Shown one piece after another: positions 57,499-64,000 of a stretch of DNA of 64,000 nucleotides. A program made the position numbers and the translations under genes. Positions within the stretch are counted from its first letter, which is position 1, and the number at the start of each line of letters is the position of its first letter. Where the stretch lies: contig CACJDV010000001.1 in assembly GCA_902592265.1 (NCBI GenBank), positions 1 through 64,000 of the forward strand, in the 5' to 3' direction. Below the pieces are notes generated by a model. That model was not told the origin of the DNA, did no database searches, and worked only from the letters and a program-made list of their open reading frames with translations. This DNA comes from an uncultured Pelagibacteraceae bacterium (GTDB lineage Bacteria; Pseudomonadota; Alphaproteobacteria; Pelagibacterales; Pelagibacteraceae).

Positions 57499-58142
57499 GA
57501 GACTTTTTTTTTAATTTTTTTGATATTCAATATAAACGAGTCATCACTTGTTAAACTTTTTTTTTCTTCATAATCTAAATCCCATTCTTGAAGTGTTTCA
57601 TTAAGAATTTTTCTTCCACTACTTCCCATAAAAAAAATAATATTTTTAAATTTTATAAAATTTTCATTAACCAAGTTTAAAATCACAGGCATTGGCTTAA
57701 ACGCCCTAGACATAATTGTTCCTGTTTCAATATTTTTAAGTGAAAAAATATCTTTCTGAATTATTTCTGTGTTTAAATTTAATTTTTTTGAGACTTCTTT
57801 CAAGAAAACACATTTATGGTAGCTTTTTTCATAAAGGTTTACTTTTAGGTCGTTTTTAATTTTTTTCATCACTATAGCCACTATTAATCCTGGCATTCCA
57901 CCACCTGTGCCTAAATCTGAGGTTGTATTACAATTTAAATCAACAAAATCAATAATTTGTGCTGAATCTATTATATGACGCTCTCTTATTGCCTCTTTTT
58001 CATACATTTTTTTACTTATAATATTAATTTTTTGATTTTTTTCCTGTATCATCGTAATTAAGCTCTCAAGCTCATTACAAGTTTCACGTGAAACATTCAA
58101 ATTGGAAATTTTGGAATAAGAATTTAAAATTAAGTTGTCCAT
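57495..58142 (-). CDS. rsmG: 16S rRNA (guanine(527)-N7)-methyltransferase
   Basis: RsmG methylates G527 of 16S rRNA. The 215-residue protein has the N-terminal NVSRETC (encoding the parS), ERHIIDSAQ and DLGTGGGMPGLIVAI (SAM-binding). It overlaps mnmG by one base and parA by 4 bases. Confidence 0.95.
   Translation of the reverse strand: MDNLILNSYSKISNLNVSRETCNELESLITMIQEKNQKINIISKKMYEKEAIRERHIIDSAQIIDFVDLNCNTTSDLGTGGGMPGLIVAIVMKKIKNDLKVNLYEKSYHKCVFLKEVSKKLNLNTEIIQKDIFSLKNIETGTIMSRAFKPMPVILNLVNENFIKFKNIIFFMGSSGRKILNETLQEWDLDYEEKKSLTSDDSFILNIKKIKKKVS
58080..58095. other. parS: parS centromere-like site within rsmG
   Basis: AGTTTCACGTGAAACA matches the ParB-binding consensus TGTTTCACGTGAAACA at 15 of 16 bases, with a perfect 14-base palindromic core. 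It falls in rsmG, encoding the residues N-V-S-R-E-T, and is 1.4 kb upstream of parB. I saw no second copy in the window. Confidence 0.88.
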
Positions 58143-60013
58143 TAAGCTATATGCTTAATAGACTTTCTTTTGACGTGTGACAACAAAATATATACGGCTG
58201 CAGGGGTTATTCCATCAATTCTTAAGGCCTGACCCATAGTTTTAGGCTTTATTTCTTTGAATTTGGCTTTAACCTCATTAGAAAGGCCTGAAAATTGATC
58301 ATAATCAATATTATCTGGTATTATTAAATTCTCATCTCGTTTAAAAGCTAAAATATCAGCCTTTTGTTTCTTTAAGTATCCTCTGTAATGAGAGTTAATC
58401 TCAATCTGCTCGTCAATCTCATACCCATAATCTGGGATTTCAGGCCAAATATTTCGTATTTTGGTCATATCAACACTTTTTTGGGTAAGAATTTCCTCTG
58501 CTGATCTAAAAACACCGTCTTTCGCTATTTTTATTCCAAATTTATCTGCCTTTGAAGGTGAAATGTTTAAATTAGACATTTGAAGAGATATTTTGCTTAA
58601 TTTATTAAATTTGTCCTCAAATAGTTGTTTTCTATTTTCTGCTATTAAACCAATTTTAATTCCTTTATGAGTAAGCCTTAAGTCTGCATTATCTGACCTA
58701 AGACTTAGTCTATATTCTGCTCGAGATGTAAACATTCTATAAGGCTCAGCAACACCTTTAGTGACTAAGTCATCTATCATAACTCCAATGTATGCGTCTG
58801 ATCTATCTAAAATAAAAGGTTCCATTTTCTTTAACGATAGAGCAGCATTAATTCCCGCTATAAGGCCTTGAGCAGCTGCTTCTTCATAACCCGTAGTTCC
58901 ATTTATTTGACCAGCGAGATAAAGATTTTTTATTTTTTTTGTCTCTAATGTTAAAAAGAGCTCTCTCGGATCAATATAGTCATATTCAATAGCATATCCT
59001 GGTCTAATCACTTTTACATTTTCTAAACCATTGATATTATTGAGTATTTCGTATTGCACAACCTCAGGTAGAGATGTTGATATGCCATTAGGGTAAATAG
59101 TATGATCATTTAGACCCTCTGGCTCTAGAAATATTTGATGTCTTGTCTTATCAGCAAATTTTACTATTTTGTCCTCAATAGACGGACAATATCTAGGACC
59201 AACACCTTGTATGCTTCCGGAATACATTGCACTTTTAGATAAATTCTTTTCTATTATTTGATGAACCTTTTCGTTTGTATAAGTCATCGAACAAGAAACC
59301 TGCTTGTTTAAATTTTTTTTAGTCATAAAAGAGAAAAAATATGGATCTTCATCGGCAAACTGTTTTTCCAAATTTTCAAAATTAATGGTTCTAGAATCTA
59401 ATCTAGGAGGTGTTCCTGTTTTTAATCTTCCAATTTTGAAATTATACTTTTCTAATTGTTCACTTAAACCTGTACTAGGTTTTTCATTAAATCGTCCAGC
59501 GGGAGTTCTTTCATCACCTATATGTATCAAACCATTCAAAAAAGTGCCTGTTGTTAAGATTAACTTGTTACAACTCACTTTGTTGCCTTTAAGTGTTATA
59601 AACCCACTTATTTGGTTATTTTCAAAAATAAACTTTATTACAGGATCAGAAAAAATGCTTAAATTACAGTAGTTTACAAGTTTTTCTTGCATATATTTAC
59701 GATATAATGATCTGTCAGATTGAGTTCTAGGTCCTCTAACTGCAGGTCCTCTACTTCTATTTAATAATCTAAATTGTATTCCAGACTTATCTGCTACCTC
59801 TCCCATAACACCATCTAAAGCATCAATTTCTCTAACCAGGTGACCTTTACCTAAACCACCTATAGCTGGATTGCATGACATTTCTCCGATTGTATTTTTG
59901 TTATGTGTAAACAAAGCGGTATTTACACCAAGTCTTGCTGAGGCCGCTGCAGCTTCACAACCAGCATGACCACCACCGATAACAACTACATCAAATTGAA
60001 AATCTTTTTTCAT
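58142..60013 (-). CDS. mnmG: tRNA 5-carboxymethylaminomethyluridine synthase subunit MnmG
   Basis: MnmG works with MnmE to modify wobble uridine in several tRNAs. The 623-residue protein starts with the FAD-binding [20 protein letters not shown] (10-29) and has the conserved [21 protein letters not shown] and [13 protein letters not shown]. It is separated from mnmE by a 117-base gap holding no gene. Confidence 0.97.
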   Translation of the reverse strand: MKKDFQFDVVVIGGGHAGCEAAAASARLGVNTALFTHNKNTIGEMSCNPAIGGLGKGHLVREIDALDGVMGEVADKSGIQFRLLNRSRGPAVRGPRTQSDRSLYRKYMQEKLVNYCNLSIFSDPVIKFIFENNQISGFITLKGNKVSCNKLILTTGTFLNGLIHIGDERTPAGRFNEKPSTGLSEQLEKYNFKIGRLKTGTPPRLDSRTINFENLEKQFADEDPYFFSFMTKKNLNKQVSCSMTYTNEKVHQIIEKNLSKSAMYSGSIQGVGPRYCPSIEDKIVKFADKTRHQIFLEPEGLNDHTIYPNGISTSLPEVVQYEILNNINGLENVKVIRPGYAIEYDYIDPRELFLTLETKKIKNLYLAGQINGTTGYEEAAAQGLIAGINAALSLKKMEPFILDRSDAYIGVMIDDLVTKGVAEPYRMFTSRAEYRLSLRSDNADLRLTHKGIKIGLIAENRKQLFEDKFNKLSKISLQMSNLNISPSKADKFGIKIAKDGVFRSAEEILTQKSVDMTKIRNIWPEIPDYGYEIDEQIEINSHYRGYLKKQKADILAFKRDENLIIPDNIDYDQFSGLSNEVKAKFKEIKPKTMGQALRIDGITPAAVYILLSHVKRKSIKHIA

Positions 60014-60130
60014 GGACTAAATTTATATTCGATTAGAATATTTACAAGATTTCTGTTTTTTTTCTTAAAAAAGTGTTGATTAGCAACGAAAATCTGTAAA
60101 AAGCTTCGTAAAAACCCCATAAAACAGCTA

Positions 60131-61462
60131 TTACTTTCCGATACAAAAATCGTTGAAAATATTGCCTAATATCTCTTCTACATCGACTTTACCGACAATC
60201 ATCCCTAATTGTCTTGTAGCTAACCTTAGATCCTCAGCAGCTTTATCAAAATCTTTTTTATCATTTTTATCTGAAAAATTATTTAAGTGATCAACGCACT
60301 GTAGCAAATGTTGTCTGTGTCTTTCTCTTGTAATTAAGATATCTTCTTCAGATATAAATTTATTTTCTAAATTATTTTTTATTTTTAAAATTAATTTATC
60401 TATATTTAGATTGTCTTTGAGCGAAATTAAGACATGATTAAATTTAGAAATTTCAGAATCTAATTTTTCTTTCAACAGATCTGATTTGTTTATTACTAGA
60501 ATTGCGTCTTTTTTTAATAAATCATTCAAAAAACCGCTTAAATCAATGTTTTTGGCATCGACAACTACTAACTTCAAATCAGCATTTTCTGCTTTTTTAA
60601 GAGATAACCTGATGCCTTTTTTTTCTATTTCATCTTTTGAATCTCTTATGCCTGCCGTATCTGAAATGATAACTGGGTACCCATCTATATTTAAGTGTGT
60701 TTCAACAACGTCTCTTGTGGTACCAGCAATTTCAGAGACTATAGCAACTTCCCTGTTTGATAAATTATTTAATAGACTGGACTTACCGGCATTGGTTGGA
60801 CCTACAATTGCAATTTTAAAACCTTCACGAATTATCTCACCAACTTTTTGATCATTTAAAATTTTCTTAATCTCATTTAAGACATTCGATGAATCCTCTT
60901 TTATCTTTTTTAAATTTTTTTCTGGCAAATCCTCCTCGGGAAAATCTATTTTTGCCTCAACAAATGACAAAATTTTCAATAATTTTTCTCTCAACTCATT
61001 AAATTTTTTTGAAGATTTTCCTTTCATAATTTTTACAGCTTGCAGTCTCTGAATTTCAGTTTCCGCCGAGATCAAATCAGCTATACTCTCTGCTTTTAAT
61101 AAATTTATTTTACCATTTTGAAAAGCCAGCTTCGTAAATTCACCTGCCTGTGCTAATCTGCAATTTTCAAATTTTGAAATTTCATTTTGAAGAGCCAATA
61201 CTACAGCCTTGCCCCCATGCACATGAATCTCAGCCATATCTTCTCCTGTGTAGCTCTCAGGGGCTGGAAACCATATAATAATGCCTTCATCAATCAGCTC
61301 AGAAGTGTTGATATTGTTTATTTTTCGAAGAGTTGCCATTCTTGGCTGAGGAATTTCTTTATTTGTAAGTTTTTTTAGTACCTTAGAAGTCTCTGAGCCT
61401 GAAATTCTGATTACCGCAACCCCAGACACACCAGGTCCAGACGATAAAGCGTAAATAGTCAT
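60131..61462 (-). CDS. mnmE: tRNA modification GTPase MnmE
   Basis: MnmE is the GTPase partner of MnmG. The 443-residue protein has the N-terminal formyl-THF-binding domain, the inserted G domain (GPTNAGKSSLLNNLSN ~220, DTAGIRDS, NKSDLL) and the C-terminal CIGK with the essential cysteine (Cys440). It precedes mnmG in the usual order, with rho 42 bases upstream. Confidence 0.96.
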   Translation of the reverse strand: MTIYALSSGPGVSGVAVIRISGSETSKVLKKLTNKEIPQPRMATLRKINNINTSELIDEGIIIWFPAPESYTGEDMAEIHVHGGKAVVLALQNEISKFENCRLAQAGEFTKLAFQNGKINLLKAESIADLISAETEIQRLQAVKIMKGKSSKKFNELREKLLKILSFVEAKIDFPEEDLPEKNLKKIKEDSSNVLNEIKKILNDQKVGEIIREGFKIAIVGPTNAGKSSLLNNLSNREVAIVSEIAGTTRDVVETHLNIDGYPVIISDTAGIRDSKDEIEKKGIRLSLKKAENADLKLVVVDAKNIDLSGFLNDLLKKDAILVINKSDLLKEKLDSEISKFNHVLISLKDNLNIDKLILKIKNNLENKFISEEDILITRERHRQHLLQCVDHLNNFSDKNDKKDFDKAAEDLRLATRQLGMIVGKVDVEEILGNIFNDFCIGK

Positions 61463-61504
61463 AAGTTTATTATAACTTTAAATTACTTAGAAAGAAAAAC
61501 GAAA

Positions 61505-62773
61505 TTATGATGGTCTATTCATAGAGTTAAAAAACTCTGCATTATTTTTAGTATCTTTTAATTTTGAACTGATAAATTCGATAGCATCCATAGTGCCCAT
61601 CGGAGCGATAATACGTCTTAGAACATTCATTTTTTGTAAATCGTTTTTATCAAAAAGTAATTCCTCTCTTCTCGTTCCAGATTTGGTTATATCTATAGCA
61701 GGATAAATTCTTTTATCTGCAATTTTTCTATCTAGAACTGTTTCGCTATTACCAGTTCCTTTGAATTCTTCAAAAATTACTTCGTCCATTCGGCTACCTG
61801 TATCTATCAATGCCGTTGATATAATTGTTAATGATCCACCTTCTTCTATATTTCTTGCTGCACCAAAAAATCTTTTTGGTCTTTGCAGTGCATTAGCATC
61901 AACACCACCTGTTAAAACTTTTCCAGAACTTGGAATTACTGCATTGTAAGCTCTTCCTAATCTCGTGATTGAGTCTAAAAGAATCACCACATCTTTTTTA
62001 TGCTCTGTTAATCTTTTTGCTTTTTCAATTACCATCTCTGCCACCGCTACGTGTCTTTGCGCTGGTTCATCAAACGTAGAGCTTATTACTTCACCTTTTA
62101 CAGTTCTCTGCATGTCTGTAACTTCCTCTGGACGTTCGTCAATAAGTAATACTATTAGATAGCATTCTGGATAATTTTTAGCGATTGAGTTAGCTATACT
62201 TTGTAAAATCATAGTTTTTCCAGCCTTAGGAGGTGAAATAATTATCGATCTTTGTCCTTTTCCTATCGGACTTACTAAGTCTATTAATCTTGGTGTTAAA
62301 TCCTGCTTTTTATCAGGTTTAGTCATCTCCACTTCCATAACCAATTGTTTATCTGGATATAAAGGAGTAAGGTTATCAAATGCTATTTTGTGCCTAGACT
62401 TATCTGGCTCCTCAAAATTAATCTTGCTTACTTGTAAAAGAGCAAAATATCTTTCGCCTTCTTTTGGCGCTCTTACAGGACCTTCAACTGTGTCACCAGT
62501 CCTTAAACCAAATTTTCTAATCTGACTAGGACTGACATAAATATCATCAGGTCCAGGAAGGTAATTTGACTCCATTGCCCTTAAAAAACCGAAACCATCT
62601 TGGAGTAATTGTAAAACACCAGCTCCAGTTATTTCCTCTTTTTCAGCTACTTTTTTCAAAATAGCAAAAAGAATTTCTTGCTTTCTTAATGTGCTTGCAT
62701 TCTCAATACCTAGCTCCTCTGCTTGTGTAATTAATTGTTCAGATGATTTGAGTTTTAATTCTTGAATGTTCAT
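61505..62773 (-). CDS. rho: Transcription termination factor Rho
   Basis: Rho is the hexameric RNA helicase that ends transcription. The 422-residue protein has an N-terminal cold-shock-like RNA-binding domain (~50-120: [21 protein letters not shown]) and the ATPase domain with Walker A PPKAGKTM (~180) and the Q/R-loop sequence [20 protein letters not shown] split around it. It follows hemJ across 64 bases. Confidence 0.97.
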   Translation of the reverse strand: MNIQELKLKSSEQLITQAEELGIENASTLRKQEILFAILKKVAEKEEITGAGVLQLLQDGFGFLRAMESNYLPGPDDIYVSPSQIRKFGLRTGDTVEGPVRAPKEGERYFALLQVSKINFEEPDKSRHKIAFDNLTPLYPDKQLVMEVEMTKPDKKQDLTPRLIDLVSPIGKGQRSIIISPPKAGKTMILQSIANSIAKNYPECYLIVLLIDERPEEVTDMQRTVKGEVISSTFDEPAQRHVAVAEMVIEKAKRLTEHKKDVVILLDSITRLGRAYNAVIPSSGKVLTGGVDANALQRPKRFFGAARNIEEGGSLTIISTALIDTGSRMDEVIFEEFKGTGNSETVLDRKIADKRIYPAIDITKSGTRREELLFDKNDLQKMNVLRRIIAPMGTMDAIEFISSKLKDTKNNAEFFNSMNRPS

Positions 62774-62837
62774 GATTTAAAATTATTAAGGACTTAATAA
62801 TAGGAAGAATATATATGCTATTTATAAAAATTCAACC

Positions 62838-63272
62838 CTAGATAGGCTTAAAAATAACAACAAATATGATTAAAATAAGCAATAATGTGGGTATTTCATT
62901 AATAAATCGATAAAATTTATGTGAATGAGTATTAAGATTTAATTTAAATTGTCCTAAAATTCGACCCAAATATAGATGATAAATCGTTAATAAAACTACA
63001 AATATTAGTTTTAAAATCATCCAAGTTTGCCCGAGTTGTTGGAATCCTATTTCGTGGATTAATAATAAACCAAATAACCAGGACAGAGTCATTGCTGGTG
63101 TCATAATATAAAAAAAAAGTTTTCTTTCCATAACCTTAAATACATCTGATATAATTTGCTGATTACTGTTTTGAGAATGGTAAACAAAAATTCTTGGAAG
63201 ATATAATAGACCAGCCATCCAAGAAATTACGGCTATTAGATGTAATGATTTAAACAGTAAATAGGTATTCAT
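62838..63272 (-). CDS. hemJ: Protoporphyrinogen IX oxidase HemJ-type membrane protein
   Basis: HemJ oxidises protoporphyrinogen IX late in haem synthesis. The 144-residue protein begins MNTYLLFKSLHLIAVISWMAGLLYLPRIFVYH and shows four membrane spans; the conserved His (FKSLHLIAV) and the WMAGLLYLPR block are family marks. It is located directly after hemH (3-base gap), which supports the haem role. Confidence 0.9.
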   Translation of the reverse strand: MNTYLLFKSLHLIAVISWMAGLLYLPRIFVYHSQNSNQQIISDVFKVMERKLFFYIMTPAMTLSWLFGLLLIHEIGFQQLGQTWMILKLIFVVLLTIYHLYLGRILGQFKLNLNTHSHKFYRFINEIPTLLLILIIFVVIFKPI

Positions 63273-63275
63273 TAA

Positions 63276-64000
63276 TTAAGTGTTTTTTTCAATTAAAGAT
63301 CTTAATAAAGCTATATGATCATCATTGTCGTTCAAACATGGCACCATATCAAAGTTTTCTCCTCCAGAGTCTAAAAAACTCTCTTTTCCTTGGATTTGAA
63401 TTTCTTCTAAAGTTTCAACACAATCCGAAGAAAATCCTGGGCATATAGCTAAGACATTTTTTTTTCCTTCTTTAGGTAAACTTTCTAGAGTTTTATCTGT
63501 ATAAGGTTGAAGCCATTTTTCAGGTCCAAATCTAGACTGGAATGTTGTTTTGATTTCAATTGAAGTAAACTTTTCTGATATCAATCTGGTGGTTTTGTGA
63601 CAATAGCAGTGGTAAGGATCACCTTTATCAAAATATTTTTGTGGTATCCCATGATAAGAAGCCAATATTAAATCAGGCTTCCAGTTAATTTCTTTAATTT
63701 TTTTATTCAAAGAATTTACAAGCGCTTCAATGTATAAAGGATCAGATTCATAATGCGGCACTATTTTGAGTGATGGTTGCCATCTCATTTTCATAAGAGT
63801 TCTATATACTTCATCACAAACAGTTGCGGTAGTTGCAGCAGCATACTGGGGATAAAGTGGAAGTATTATTAAGTTTTCACACCCCATTTCATGAAGGTTT
63901 GCAATTTTACTTCTTATGCTGGGATTTCCGTATCTCATAGCATAATCCACCAACAGGTTTGTTTCTGACATTTGATTTGAGAGTTTTTCTGCTTGTTTTT
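63276..64000 (-). CDS. hemH: Ferrochelatase, N-terminus outside the window
   Basis: HemH inserts iron into protoporphyrin IX. The last ~240 residues are present; an internal ATG at 63971 is not the start, since the frame continues upstream as KQAEKLSNQ to the window edge. The catalytic LASYHGIPQKY, a YRTLMKMRW block, SRFGPEKWLQPYTD and CPGFSSDCVETLEEI are seen, matching the family. hemE and the origin are expected beyond this edge by comparison with other alphaproteobacteria. Confidence 0.95.
   Translation of the reverse strand, partial: KQAEKLSNQMSETNLLVDYAMRYGNPSIRSKIANLHEMGCENLIILPLYPQYAAATTATVCDEVYRTLMKMRWQPSLKIVPHYESDPLYIEALVNSLNKKIKEINWKPDLILASYHGIPQKYFDKGDPYHCYCHKTTRLISEKFTSIEIKTTFQSRFGPEKWLQPYTDKTLESLPKEGKKNVLAICPGFSSDCVETLEEIQIQGKESFLDSGGENFDMVPCLNDNDDHIALLRSLIEKNT

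Noticed and set aside
59304..59672. A 122-codon plus-strand frame opposite mnmG
   Set aside because: It is entirely inside a well-conserved gene on the other strand and has no ribosome-binding site or domain.
60075..60087. GTTG-ATTAG-CAAC as a terminator between mnmE and mnmG
   Set aside because: The stem is only 4 base pairs and would be unstable.
60486..60851. A 121-codon plus-strand frame opposite mnmE
   Set aside because: It is a mirror of the conserved GTPase domain, not an independent gene.
1..64000. tRNA, rRNA, CRISPR arrays, transposases, integrases, restriction systems
   Set aside because: I looked through the gaps and protein products and saw none; a dedicated RNA search was not possible.

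Overview
This window looks like a streamlined, AT-rich alphaproteobacterial chromosome, most likely from the marine SAR11 clade (Pelagibacterales). The reasons are a base composition near 30% G+C (judged by eye, not computed), gaps of a few bases between most genes, many overlapping gene ends, and gene orders typical of alphaproteobacteria. I see no rRNA, tRNA, CRISPR array, insertion sequence or prophage. Almost all genes are housekeeping genes.

Layout. 1-1265: the end of lysA, then plsC. 1262-5223 (minus): mutM-rpsT-dnaA-dnaN, with a 277-base AT-rich leader before dnaA. 5257-10362 (plus): ubiE-ubiB-coaBC-dut-thiF-like gene-SH3 protein. 10399-13795 (minus): the most accessory-looking part, with a 59-residue zinc-ribbon protein, a DUF2061 membrane protein, an Asp/Asn hydroxylase-like protein and katG. 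13894-16886: an Irr-type Fur regulator divergent from fabA-fabB-fabI. 17019-29928 (minus): one long cluster, tsaB-fur-miaB-phoH-ybeY-lnt-metK-nusA-infB-rbfA-rpsO-pnp. 29876-35150: deacetylase, Bax-like protein, nfuA, trpS, murJ. 35201-44529: maeB, BON lipoprotein, rsmI, periplasmic LpoA-like protein, rdgB, grpE-dnaK-dnaJ. 44599-47792: sulfotransferase, dapB, nth, PfkB kinase. 47798-51041: a degenerate response regulator, an L,D-transpeptidase, a YggS protein, a ThiE-like protein and a major porin. 51258-55878: DUF3576 lipoprotein, leuS, lptE, holA. 55862-64000 (minus): parB-parA-rsmG-mnmG-mnmE-rho-hemJ-hemH, the arrangement usually found beside the alphaproteobacterial origin.

How the genes work together. 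There are blocks for translation and transcription (nusA, infB, rbfA, rpsO, pnp, rho), for envelope building (lnt, murJ, lptE, Bax, YkuD, porin), for replication and segregation (dnaA, dnaN, holA, parA, parB, and a parS site inside rsmG), for unsaturated fatty acid synthesis (fabA, fabB, fabI), and for peroxide and iron control (irr, fur, katG).

The strongest regulatory signals are three. An inverted repeat resembling the Irr box (ICE) lies inside the katG promoter. A promoter plus intrinsic terminator sits directly before nusA and suggests attenuation. A near-perfect parS lies within the rsmG coding sequence. I found no clearly undescribed multi-gene system. The best leads are the small iron/zinc-type gene at 10399-10578 with its Fur-box-like upstream repeats, the half-length TsaB overlapping its divergent neighbour, and the pseudo-receiver regulator.
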